Origin: JAJVHZ01 sp041395385
GTDB lineage: Bacteria > Pseudomonadota > Gammaproteobacteria > JAJPIJ01
Direction of reading: 5' to 3'
Assembly: GCA_041395385.1 (NCBI GenBank)
Contig: JAWLAN010000008.1
Location: 164,595 to 228,594 of the forward strand
Length of the DNA: 64,000 nt
Within the stretch, counting starts at the first letter, position 1; every line of letters begins with the position of its first letter. Positions 45,096 through 53,465 of the stretch are shown here, piece by piece. The translations under genes and the position numbers were made by a program. The notes below the pieces were generated by a model, which was not told where the DNA came from, did no database searches, and saw only the letters and a list, made by a program, of their open reading frames with translations.

Positions 45096-45458
45096 ATGCC
45101 GGATCAACCTCGATCGCTGTGCCGCCTCGAGGATATTCCCGAGAACGGCGGCAGGGGCTACACCGTCTGCCTTCCCGCCGCGCCCCGGCCGGTCGACATC
45201 TTCGTCGTCCGGCGCGGCGGCACGGTGCGCGCATACCATAATTGCTGTCCACACAAGGGCCTGAACCTCGACTGGGTTCCGGACCAGTTCATGGACCCCG
45301 CCGGCGAGTTCCTCCAGTGCGCCAATCACGATGCGCGGTTCCGCGTCGAGGACGGTTACTGCGTGAGCGGGCCGTGCGCCGGCATGCGCCTGCGCAGCGT
45401 TCCCGTGCGCGTGAACGCACGGGGCGAGGTGGAACTGGGCGATTCCGGCAGCGCGTGA
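45096..45458 (+). CDS. Rieske-type [2Fe-2S] protein
   Basis: A 120-residue stand-alone Rieske domain. Cluster ligands are visible as CPHKGLNLDW and CANHDARF (C-x-H ... C-x2-H), with the rest of the fold on both sides. No signal peptide and no transmembrane helix are seen, so it acts in the cytoplasm or at a membrane face, as a small ferredoxin or an oxygenase/nitrite-reductase-like electron carrier. The start may be ATG 45096 or GTG 45090; neither has an ideal ribosome site. It follows the cytochrome c gene on the same strand. Confidence 0.85.
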   Translation: MPDQPRSLCRLEDIPENGGRGYTVCLPAAPRPVDIFVVRRGGTVRAYHNCCPHKGLNLDWVPDQFMDPAGEFLQCANHDARFRVEDGYCVSGPCAGMRLRSVPVRVNARGEVELGDSGSA

Positions 45459-45527
45459 TGCGCCGGCAGGCGTAGCGGCGACCGAGGCGGCCGATCCCCG
45501 GCCGTCGCCCGCCACGGAGCCGGTGCC

Positions 45528-46331
45528 TCAGCGCAGGCCGAGCACGTCCTGCATGTCGTAACAACCCGGCGGCTGTCGCGCCAGCCACAAGGCCGCCCGT
45601 ACGGCTCCGCCGGCGAAGGTCGAGCGGCTGCTGGCCTTGTGAGTGATCTCCACGCGCTCGCCGATGTCGGCGAACATCACGGTGTGCTCGCCGACGATAT
45701 CGCCGGCACGGATGGTTTCGAAGCCGATCGTCCTGCGATCGCGTGCGCCGGTCTGTCCCTGCCGGCCGTACACCGCGCAACTCTTCAGGTCGCGGCCCAG
45801 CGCGGCGGCCACGACCTCTCCCATGCGCAGGGCCGTGCCCGAGGGGGCATCGATCTTGTGGCGATGATGCGCCTCGATGATCTCGACGTCGACGCTGTCG
45901 CCGAGCGCGCGCGCCGCGAGGTCGAGCAGCTTCAGGCAGACGTTCACGCCTACGCTCATGTTGGGGGCGAATACGACGGGTATGGCGCGGCCCGCCTCCT
46001 CGATCGCGCGTCGTCCCGCCTCGTCCAGCCCGGTCGTGCCGATGACGATGCGCCTGCCGGCGGCACGGCAGGCCTCGAGGTGCGCCAGGGTCGCAGCCGG
46101 GTGCGTGAAGTCGATGAGCACGTCGCTCGCCGCGATCGCCGCGTCCGCGTCGGCCGATACCGCGACGCCGAGCCGGCCGACCCCGGCAATCTCGCCTGCA
46201 TCGCCGCCGATCAGCGAGGAGTCGGGGTGCTCCAGGGCGGCCGTGAGCCTCGCCGTCTCCTGCTGCTTCAGCAGCTCGATGATGGTGCGTCCCATTCTCC
46301 CGCCGGCGCCGCTCACGGCGATCCTGATCAT
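45528..46331 (-). CDS. dapB: 4-hydroxy-tetrahydrodipicolinate reductase
   Basis: A 267-residue NAD(P)H reductase of the DAP/lysine pathway. The Rossmann loop is IAVSGAGGRMGRTII; VLIDFTHPAATL, IGTTGL, and the catalytic HHRHKIDAPSGTA are all in place. The ATG at 46331 (MIRIAVSG) is clear. It lies upstream of carA on the same strand but is separated by the cytochrome c/Rieske insert. The upstream intergenic region contains the MITE-like element. Confidence 0.95.
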   Translation of the reverse strand: MIRIAVSGAGGRMGRTIIELLKQQETARLTAALEHPDSSLIGGDAGEIAGVGRLGVAVSADADAAIAASDVLIDFTHPAATLAHLEACRAAGRRIVIGTTGLDEAGRRAIEEAGRAIPVVFAPNMSVGVNVCLKLLDLAARALGDSVDVEIIEAHHRHKIDAPSGTALRMGEVVAAALGRDLKSCAVYGRQGQTGARDRRTIGFETIRAGDIVGEHTVMFADIGERVEITHKASSRSTFAGGAVRAALWLARQPPGCYDMQDVLGLR

Positions 46332-46675
46332 GCGCGCTGTCTCCCCCAGAATCCGAAACCGGAGATTACCGGAATGGCGGCGATGATACCGAATGCGCGT
46401 GCCGCCGTGGTATCGGTTGGCGGCCCGCCGGGCGGGGAACCGAAACTGTCTGGGCCGGTCCTGCCGGCAGAACTCCCACCGCAAATGCGTCGGCCTTGCC
46501 AGCCGCTCCTTCGATCGGTCGCATGGCTAACGTTCGCGGTACATCCCTGTACCGCTCGCTACCGCGGCGGCGTGCTCGCAGTCCTGCTGCGCGCGCCACC
46601 GAGGCGCGCCATGCGACCGATCGAAGGAGCGGCTGGCCCCCCGACAAGCCGCAGCGCCGTCGCCCGCGGCGGACG
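46332..46675. other. intergenic region between dapB and the ICL-family gene
   Basis: 344 bp without a gene. The dapB promoter should be in 46332-46497. The rest is the inverted-repeat element and its flank. No coding frame here has codon use or motifs that support a gene. Confidence 0.6.
46498..46637. repeat. 140-bp MITE-like element with 30-bp perfect terminal inverted repeats
   Basis: Arm 1 (46498-46527) begins GCCAGCCGCTCC and ends GCATGGC. Arm 2 (46608-46637) is its exact 30-bp reverse complement. The 80-bp interior holds two further hairpins: GCGGTACA/TGTACCGC around TCCC (46536-46555) and GCGCGCC/GGCGCGC (46591-46610). No transposase frame fits inside. GTCGG/CCGAC just outside gives a further imperfect match. 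A whole-element fold would be cruciform-like. No second copy is evident in the window. Confidence 0.8.
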
Positions 46676-47545
46676 CTACAGCGTGTCGCGCAGCGACAGG
46701 AATTCCTTGACGCCCAGCATGTCCTTGATCTCGTCGAAGCGCAGCATGCGATCCTCCAGTGCCGTCGTCTTGCCGTCGCGCATGTAGGCCGCCGCCATCT
46801 CGCGCATGGCGCGCGCGGTGATCAGGACCGAGTCGATCGGCGCCACGGCGATCTTGAAGCCCATCTCCTCCAGCTCCGCGTTGGTCAGGATGGGAGTCTT
46901 GCCGAAGGCGAGCATGTTGACGAGCTTGGGGTACGGCACCTTCCTGCAGATGATCTCCATCTCGGCGATCGCCAGTGGCGCCTCGATGAAGGCGACATCG
47001 GCACCGGCGGCACAGTAGGCGTTGACGCGGTCGATGGCATCCTCCAGCCCGCTGGGCTCGCGCGCGTCGGTGCGGGCGATGAACAGAAAGTCCCTGTCGC
47101 TGCGGGCGCGCGCGGCCGCCTTCCACTTCTGGACCATCTCCTCCATGGGGATCACCTGCTTGCCCTCGAAGTGGCCGCAGCGCTTGGGGAACACCTGGTC
47201 CTCCAGGATGATGCCCGCCGCTCCCGCCGCCTCGAACTCCGCCACGCAACGCATGACGTTGTGCAGGTCACCGTGGCCGGTATCGCCGTCGGCGATGACC
47301 GGTATCGACACACGCTGCGCCATGCGCCGCACGGCATCGGCCATCTCCGTCATGCCGAGGAAGTTCAGATCCGGCAAACCGTACAGGCTGGCGCTGGTGC
47401 CGAATCCGCCGATGAAGACCGTCTCGAATCCGGCCTGCTCGATGGCGACCGCGGTGAGCACGTCGTGGGCACCCAGTGAGCGGACGATACCGGGCTTCTT
47501 CATCAGTTCACGCAACTTCTGAGTCGGTCTGGACTTCGTCGACAT
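46676..47545 (-). CDS. isocitrate lyase/PEP mutase superfamily C-C lyase
   Basis: A 289-residue TIM-barrel enzyme. Superfamily landmarks: DGDTGHGD (metal-binding acids), EDQVFPKRCGH with the catalytic Cys (KRCGH as in 2-methylisocitrate lyase and related lyases), FIARTDAREPSGLEDAI and EAPLAIAEM. It is too short for a full isocitrate lyase (about 430 or more). 2-Methylisocitrate lyase, dimethylmalate lyase or oxaloacetate decarboxylase activity are possible; the presence of Cys favours lyase over decarboxylase. GGGAGGG precedes the ATG at 47545. It is divergent from an NAD-type isocitrate dehydrogenase 198 bp away. Confidence 0.85.
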   Translation of the reverse strand: MSTKSRPTQKLRELMKKPGIVRSLGAHDVLTAVAIEQAGFETVFIGGFGTSASLYGLPDLNFLGMTEMADAVRRMAQRVSIPVIADGDTGHGDLHNVMRCVAEFEAAGAAGIILEDQVFPKRCGHFEGKQVIPMEEMVQKWKAAARARSDRDFLFIARTDAREPSGLEDAIDRVNAYCAAGADVAFIEAPLAIAEMEIICRKVPYPKLVNMLAFGKTPILTNAELEEMGFKIAVAPIDSVLITARAMREMAAAYMRDGKTTALEDRMLRFDEIKDMLGVKEFLSLRDTL

Positions 47546-47743
47546 TTCGCCCTCCCAGTATTTCCTCTATGGCCTGTGAATTGCCGTGGAACCAATTTCG
47601 AACCGGAAAACCTTACCAGATCGCGACCACGCGCCGAACCGGTGCCGCCCGCGGTGAAAAGCCGGCGACGTCCGCCCGTTGCCGGTGCGCGTCATGTAAA
47701 ATAAGCCAAATACATCGGGAAACACCAACGATTAAGGATTGCC

Positions 47744-48781
47744 ATGCCCACGAAACACGAAGGTAAGTTCCCCGTAACTCTGATCGCCGGCGACGGCATC
47801 GGCCCGGAGATCGTCGAGTCCGTACTGGAGGTGCTCGAGACCGTCGACGCCCCGTTCCGCTGGGAACAGCAGGTGGCCGGGATGGCCGCCATGGAAAAGC
47901 ACAAGGACCCGCTGCCGCAGGTCACGCTGGACAGCATCCGTCGCACCAAGCTGGCATTGAAGGGTCCGCTCACCACGCCCGTCGGCGGAGGTTATCGGTC
48001 GGCGAACGTGGCGCTGCGGCAGACCTTTGATCTCTACGCCAACGTGCGCCCGGCACGTACCCTGCTGCCCGGCGGCCGGTACGAGGGTGTCGATCTGGTC
48101 ATGGTGCGCGAGAACACCGAAGGGTTCTACGTCGGCTTCGAGCACTTCGTTCCGATCGCGGGCGATCCGCACGCCGTGGCGATCGGAGCCGGCGTCAATA
48201 CGCGAGTGGGCAGTCGGCGCATCGCCGAGTTCGCTTTCGACTACGCGCTGCGCAACGGCCGCCGCAAGATCACCATCGTGCACAAGGCCAACATCCTGAA
48301 GGCATTGACCGGCGTCTTTCTGGAGACGGTACGCGAGGTGGGCAAGCTCTACGAGGACAAGCTCACCATCGAGGATCGCATCGTCGACGCCTGCGCGATG
48401 CAGCTGGTGATCGATCCAAGCAAATTCGACGTGCTGCTGACCACCAACATGTTCGGCGACATCCTTTCGGATCTCATGGCGGGACTGGTCGGCGGACTGG
48501 GCATGGCGCCCGGAGCGAACATCGGCAAGGACGCGGCCATCTTCGAGGCCGTGCACGGCTCGGCGCCCGATATCGCGGGCAAGGGCATCGCCAACCCCAT
48601 CGCACTGCTGCTGGCCGCCTGCATGATGCTCGACTACGTCGACGAGCATGCCACCGCCCGCCGCATACGGTCGGCCGTCGACAAGGTGCTGTCGGAGGAC
48701 GGGGTGCGCACGCGCGATCTGGGCGGCAACGCCACGACCAAGGACATGACACGCGCCCTCGTCGCGCGCCTGATGTCCTGA
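47744..48781 (+). CDS. NAD-type isocitrate dehydrogenase (IDH3-like)
   Basis: A 345-residue beta-decarboxylating dehydrogenase. IAGDGIGPEIV opens it; the substrate site TPVGGGYRSANVALRQTFDLYANVRP, VRENTEGFYVG, MFGDILSDLMAGLVGGLGMAPGANIG and HGSAPDIAGKGIANP fit the NAD-IDH subfamily better than LeuB, which has a RELTGGIYFG-type loop (leuB is separately present here). It oxidises isocitrate to 2-oxoglutarate. AAGGA precedes the ATG. Homoisocitrate or tartrate dehydrogenase remains a weaker alternative. It converges on the ABC ATPase gene. Confidence 0.88.
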   Translation: MPTKHEGKFPVTLIAGDGIGPEIVESVLEVLETVDAPFRWEQQVAGMAAMEKHKDPLPQVTLDSIRRTKLALKGPLTTPVGGGYRSANVALRQTFDLYANVRPARTLLPGGRYEGVDLVMVRENTEGFYVGFEHFVPIAGDPHAVAIGAGVNTRVGSRRIAEFAFDYALRNGRRKITIVHKANILKALTGVFLETVREVGKLYEDKLTIEDRIVDACAMQLVIDPSKFDVLLTTNMFGDILSDLMAGLVGGLGMAPGANIGKDAAIFEAVHGSAPDIAGKGIANPIALLLAACMMLDYVDEHATARRIRSAVDKVLSEDGVRTRDLGGNATTKDMTRALVARLMS

Positions 48782-48839
48782 GGACCGCCCGCCGCGGTCT
48801 CCATGCCAGGGCCAACGCGCCCTGGAGCGCGTGCCACGT

Positions 48840-50861
48840 CTATGGCGCCGCCAGCAGGTGGCAATGCGCGGTATGACCCGCGCCGACGCTCACCGCCTTC
48901 GGGTAGTGTTCACGACAGCGCGGCTCCGCCACCGGGCAACGGGGATGGAAATGACAACCCGCGGGCGGAGAGGACGGAGACGGCAGTTCGCCCTCCAGAC
49001 GGATCCGTTCCCTTCTCGTTTCCGGATCCACCTGCGGCACCGCGGACAGGAGGGCGCGGGTGTAGGGATGCCGCGGCTGCGTCATCACCGCACCGACCGG
49101 ACCGTGCTCGACGATGCGGCCCAGGTACATCACCGCCACCTCGTGCGCGAGATAGCGCACCACCGCGAGGTTGTGCGTAATGAACAGGTAACTCAGCCCC
49201 AGATCCCCCTGCAGCGATTGCAGCAGATTCAGGATCTGCGCCTGCACCGAGACGTCGAGCGCGCTGGTGGGCTCGTCGCAGATCACCAGGCGCGGCTGCA
49301 CCGCCAGCGCGCGCGCGATGCATATGCGCTGCCGCTGGCCGCCCGAGAACTCATGCGGGTAGCGACTCTTCGCCTCCGGATCCAGGCCGACCTGCAGCAG
49401 CAGCGAGTCGACCCGCTGCAGTCGCTCGGCCGCGTTGCGGCCGAGCCCCTGGACCACCATCCCCTCGGCGACGATTTCGGCGACGCTCATGCGCGGATTC
49501 ATGGACGCGTACGGATCCTGGAAGATGAACTGGATCTGCCGGCGCAGCCGCCGCAGTTCCTTCCCGCGCAGCGCGAGCACGTCGATACCGTCGAACTGCA
49601 CCTCGCCGCCGGTCGCATCGAGCAGGCGGGCAATCGCCTTGCCGGCGGTCGTCTTGCCGCAGCCGGACTCGCCCACGAGGGCGAGCGTGCGCGCCGGTGG
49701 CACGGTCAGCGTGACGCCGTCCACCGCGTAGACGTGGCCGACGGTACGCCTGAAGATCCCGCGCTGGATGGGGAAGTGGACCTTCAGATCGCGTACGGTC
49801 AGCGTGGCGGCGACGTCCGGGCCTTGCCACCGGTGGCCGGGCGCGGGTTGCGCCGGGACCGCGTGGGCGGCGCCGGTCGGCAAGTCACTTGCCGCGACGT
49901 CATGGAGGTGGCACCTCACGTAGCGGCCGCCACCGGCGTCGATCCATTTCGGCGGTACGAGCCCGCAGGTCTCCCAGCGCCGCTCGCAGCGCGATTCGAA
50001 CCGGCATCCCGGGAATTCCGTGCTAAGCGGCGGCACCGCGCCCCGGATGACCGCGAGCGGCGCGCCGCGCCGGCCGCCGTCGGGCAACGACTCGAACAGC
50101 TTGCGGGAATACGGATGCAGCGGCTCATCGAGGAACTCGGCCCGCCCTGCCTCCTCGACGATCTGACCGGCGTACATCACCGCGATCCGATCGGCCATCT
50201 CCGCGACCACGCCCAGGTCGTGCGTGATGAGCAGGATTGCCATGCCGCTGCGCTGCTTGATGTCGCGAAGGAGCTGCAGCACCTGTGCCTGCATGGTGAC
50301 GTCCAGCGCCGTGGTCGGCTCGTCGGCGACGAGCAGGTCGGGCTCGCCGGCCAGGGCCATGGCGATCATGACGCGCTGCTTCATGCCGCCGGAGAGCTGG
50401 TGCGGATATTCCTCGAGGCGGCGCCGCGGATCGGCGATCCCGACATCGTCGAGCAGCTCGACCACGCGATCGCGCATGGCGGCGCCGCGCAGTCCCCGGT
50501 GCCGCGTCAGCACCTCGCCCACCTGCACCCCGACCGTGAGCACGGGATTGAGCGCGGTTTGCGGCTCCTGGAAGACCATGGCGATACGGCGACCACGTAC
50601 GTCGCGCATCGCCTGCTCCGGGATCCGCAACAGGTCGGTGCCGTCCAGAGTGATGGATCCGCTCACATAGCGGCCGCCGGGCGGCAGCAGTCGCAGCAGC
50701 GCCAGGGCGGTCATCGACTTGCCGCAGCCGGACTCGCCCAGCAATACGAAGGTCTGTCCCGGAAGGATGGAGAAGGACACCCCGTCGACGGCACGTGCCG
50801 GCGGCCCGCCGGTGTCCAGATGCACGCGCAGATCGGACACCGTGAGCAATGCTCCGGCCAT
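48840..50861 (-). CDS. yejF: fused two-domain peptide ABC transporter ATPase (YejF-like)
   Basis: A 673-residue protein with two complete ATP-binding domains. Domain 1 has GESGCGKS, LSGGMKQR and LLVADEPT; domain 2 has GESGCGKT, FSGGQRQR and VICDEPTSAL. Each half ends with an OppD/DppD-type Cys-bearing C-terminal region (FESRCERRWETC, HPRCPVAEPRC). Together they power the OppB/OppC-type permeases encoded upstream. The fused layout is that of E. coli YejF, part of a peptide/microcin C importer. The Sel1-repeat gene separates it from the permease genes. Confidence 0.9.
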   Translation of the reverse strand: MAGALLTVSDLRVHLDTGGPPARAVDGVSFSILPGQTFVLLGESGCGKSMTALALLRLLPPGGRYVSGSITLDGTDLLRIPEQAMRDVRGRRIAMVFQEPQTALNPVLTVGVQVGEVLTRHRGLRGAAMRDRVVELLDDVGIADPRRRLEEYPHQLSGGMKQRVMIAMALAGEPDLLVADEPTTALDVTMQAQVLQLLRDIKQRSGMAILLITHDLGVVAEMADRIAVMYAGQIVEEAGRAEFLDEPLHPYSRKLFESLPDGGRRGAPLAVIRGAVPPLSTEFPGCRFESRCERRWETCGLVPPKWIDAGGGRYVRCHLHDVAASDLPTGAAHAVPAQPAPGHRWQGPDVAATLTVRDLKVHFPIQRGIFRRTVGHVYAVDGVTLTVPPARTLALVGESGCGKTTAGKAIARLLDATGGEVQFDGIDVLALRGKELRRLRRQIQFIFQDPYASMNPRMSVAEIVAEGMVVQGLGRNAAERLQRVDSLLLQVGLDPEAKSRYPHEFSGGQRQRICIARALAVQPRLVICDEPTSALDVSVQAQILNLLQSLQGDLGLSYLFITHNLAVVRYLAHEVAVMYLGRIVEHGPVGAVMTQPRHPYTRALLSAVPQVDPETRRERIRLEGELPSPSSPPAGCHFHPRCPVAEPRCREHYPKAVSVGAGHTAHCHLLAAP

Positions 50862-50959
50862 CCGATCTACCCCTTGGCAGAAATGCGCGGTCGTCTACCC
50901 ACCGCGAAATGGTAGCACGCGCCCGTTCCGACCCCGCCGGGCCCGGACCACCGGGGCGC

Positions 50960-51784
50960 TCAACCGTCCTGCTGTTGTTGCTTGATCAGGCCCGCCTTGA
51001 TGACCTCGAACTTCTGCTGCGCCTCTTTCTCGGCCTGATCGAGCTCCTTCTTCTTCAGACGCTGGGCGGCCATCGTAGCCTTCAAGTCGTCGCCGGGCCT
51101 GCCGAAAGCGGTGGCGAGCCGGAACCACATGTAGGCCGCCTGGAAGTCCTGATCGACCTCGGTGCCGTTGAAGAAGATGTTGCCGAGCGCACTCTGCGCC
51201 TCGGCATTGCCCATCTCGGCCGCCTCGCGCCACAGCTTGATGCCCTTGCCGACGTCGGCCTTCACGCCCTTGCCGGAGAAATACATCAGGCCGAGATTGA
51301 ACTTCGCCTGCGAATCGCCGCGTTCGGCGGCCTTGTTCCACCATTCCACGGCCTTGTCGAAACTCTGCTCGACGCCTTCGCCCTTGAAATACAGGTAGCC
51401 GATGCTCTGCATCGCCATGCCCATGCCCTGCTCGGCGGCCTTGCCGTACCAGTTCATGGCCTCGGCGTAGTTCTGCTCGACCCCGTCGCCCTTCTGGTAC
51501 AGGGCGCCCAGGTTGTTCTGGGCCTTGGGGTTGCCCGCCTCCGCCGATTTGCGGAACCATTCCAGCGCGGCGGCCTTGTCGGCCTTGGTTCCCAAGCCCG
51601 CGTAATGCATCAGCCCGAGATAGAACTCCGCCTCGTGGTCGCCCGCGCCGGCCATTTCCTCGAAAGCCGGAAACGCGGTGGCATGGTCGCCGCTGTTGAA
51701 TGAGGCCTTGGCCTCGGCGAGGGTGGCGGCAGGGGCGTTGATCGCGGCCAGCGCGATGCTCAGGGCAAGAATCAGCTTTTTCAT
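50960..51784 (-). CDS. secreted Sel1-repeat protein
   Basis: A 274-residue protein with a signal peptide (MKKLILALSIALAAINAPAA) and five or more Sel1-like TPR repeats (consensus ...A..WY.KAAEQG...A...LG.LY..G.GV), for example AMNWYGKAAEQG and AVEWWNKAAERG. The C-terminus is a Lys/Glu/Gln-rich helix ending in a Gln run. Sel1 proteins are protein-interaction scaffolds. The ATG at 51784 is supported by GAGGAG just upstream. It sits inside the Yej-like ABC cluster, on the same strand, which suggests but does not prove a functional link. Confidence 0.85.
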   Translation of the reverse strand: MKKLILALSIALAAINAPAATLAEAKASFNSGDHATAFPAFEEMAGAGDHEAEFYLGLMHYAGLGTKADKAAALEWFRKSAEAGNPKAQNNLGALYQKGDGVEQNYAEAMNWYGKAAEQGMGMAMQSIGYLYFKGEGVEQSFDKAVEWWNKAAERGDSQAKFNLGLMYFSGKGVKADVGKGIKLWREAAEMGNAEAQSALGNIFFNGTEVDQDFQAAYMWFRLATAFGRPGDDLKATMAAQRLKKKELDQAEKEAQQKFEVIKAGLIKQQQQDG

Positions 51785-51905
51785 ACTCCTCGCTCTCGGA
51801 TGCAGTTTGAAACGGCGGTGCCGCTGTTGTGTCGGCGATCCCCAGGGGGTCGCCAGGTTTGGAGCCGGGGCCGCCCGCCTTCGTTCCGTGATCGGGGGAC
51901 CATCG

Positions 51906-51926
51906 CCGGCGGCCGAGGGCCGCCGG
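51906..51926 (-). other. hairpin upstream of the Sel1-repeat gene
   Basis: CCGGCGGCC and GGCCGCCGG form a perfect 9-bp stem with a GAG loop in the 211-bp gap between the permease stop and the Sel1 gene. It has no T-run. It may mark a transcript boundary between the permease genes and the Sel1/ATPase genes. The rest of this gap shows nothing else. Confidence 0.4.
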
Positions 51927-51995
51927 GCCTCGCGACGCAGCGGTCCGCCCGCCCCCGCAGGCTGGGCGCGATCCTTGTCGGCATCCTGCCATTTG

Positions 51996-53465
51996 TCAAT
52001 GTGGCGCCGCGGTGGGCAGCGCGCCGCTCCCACCGACTCCGCGCGTCGCGCGCGGGTCGAAGGCATCGCGCACGGCGTCGGCAAAGAGGTTGGCCGCCAG
52101 CACGAGCAGCAGCATGAGCGCGAGCGCGGCCGCCAGCGACCACCACACCACCGGTTCCCGGGCCAGCTCCAGGCGCGCGCTGTTGATCATGTTTCCCCAG
52201 CTGTGCATGCCCGGGTCGACCCCGATCCCGATGTAGGACAGTACCGCCTCGGCCAGCACCAGTCCGCTGAACTGCATGACCAGCGTTATCAGGACCAGGT
52301 GCATGAGGTTCGGCAGGATCTGGCGCCCCAGGATGCGCAGGTGACCCGCGCCGAGCGCCTGCGCGGCCTGTACGTAATCCTGCTCCCGCAGCTTGAGGGT
52401 TTCACCGCGAAGCAGCCTGCACATCCCCGTCCAGCGCGTGATCCCGAGCACCGCGCACAGCAACAGCAGGCGCAGGTCGGCACGCTGCTGCACGCTGCCG
52501 AAGCTGTCTGCATTGCCGGCCATGTATGCCTGCACGACCAGCACCATGGCGGCGATGAGAAGCACGTCGGGGATGGAATCCAGCGTCGTATAAAGATACT
52601 GGACGGCGTCATCGACCGCGCCGCGGAAATAGCCGGCGGCCACGCCCAGTGCTATCGCCAGCGGCAGCGACAGCAGTGTCGTCAGGGTGCCGATGATGAC
52701 GCTGGTACGGACGCCCTTCAAAGATTGGTAGAGCACGTCGTTGCCGACCTTGTCGGTCCCGAGCAGGTGGTATCGCGGACCCAGCTCCGCGCACAGGCTC
52801 CCCAGCGATACCAGCACGAGCAGGGTGACCATGATGGTGCGCCAGGGAACCGCGCCGACCGGTGCGGGAGTGCCGAAGGCGACCGTGCGCCAGCTCAGGC
52901 CACGCCGGCGCGCCACCATCCATCCGATCGCCGCCCATGGCAACAGCATCATCACCACGGCCTGCGCGAGCGCCCGCGCGCTGGAAACGAGGAGGTCCGC
53001 GTCGCGCTCCAGCGGATCCTCCAGATGTGAGCCCCCGTACCGCAGCCGCGGGTACTCCTGCCGCGAGCGGCCGTCGGGGCCGGTAATGGTGGTCATCTCC
53101 AGGGCCCGGATGTCCATGGGGCGGGAATACGAGCGCTCCGTGTGCGTGCGCAGGGGCGTGACAGCGACATCGAGCACGCTGAGAACGGCGGCCTCGTAGC
53201 GCTCGCCTTCGCCCGCCGCCTGCAGCGGCCGGAAGTGCAGCGAATCCAGCAGCGCGATCAGGACGAAGGCCGACAGCAGGACGGCCGAGGCCATGGCCGG
53301 CGGGCTCGCCAGCACGCGACGCCAGCCGCGGCGCAATGGTTCATCCCTACGGACGTAGACGAACGCCGCTCCGAGCGCGATCAGGAGCAGGAACAGCAGT
53401 GCATCGGTCCACAGCAGCACGGCCTCGCCGCGCCACCATTGCTGCAATGCCAGCCACAGGCTCAT
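51996..53465 (-). CDS. yejE: peptide ABC transporter permease (YejE/OppC-like)
   Basis: A 489-residue permease. The C-terminal half is a standard binding-protein-dependent permease with HLLGTDKVGNDVLYQSLKGVRTS and the EAA loop region YVQAAQALGAGHLRILGRQILPN. The N-terminus is long: two helices and a roughly 110-residue extracytoplasmic insert (RPMDIRALEMTTITGPDGR...PRLRYGGSHLEDP) similar in style to YejE. The last four bases overlap the upstream OppB-like gene. Together with the fused ATPase this indicates a Yej-type importer. Confidence 0.88.
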   Translation of the reverse strand: MSLWLALQQWWRGEAVLLWTDALLFLLLIALGAAFVYVRRDEPLRRGWRRVLASPPAMASAVLLSAFVLIALLDSLHFRPLQAAGEGERYEAAVLSVLDVAVTPLRTHTERSYSRPMDIRALEMTTITGPDGRSRQEYPRLRYGGSHLEDPLERDADLLVSSARALAQAVVMMLLPWAAIGWMVARRRGLSWRTVAFGTPAPVGAVPWRTIMVTLLVLVSLGSLCAELGPRYHLLGTDKVGNDVLYQSLKGVRTSVIIGTLTTLLSLPLAIALGVAAGYFRGAVDDAVQYLYTTLDSIPDVLLIAAMVLVVQAYMAGNADSFGSVQQRADLRLLLLCAVLGITRWTGMCRLLRGETLKLREQDYVQAAQALGAGHLRILGRQILPNLMHLVLITLVMQFSGLVLAEAVLSYIGIGVDPGMHSWGNMINSARLELAREPVVWWSLAAALALMLLLVLAANLFADAVRDAFDPRATRGVGGSGALPTAAPH

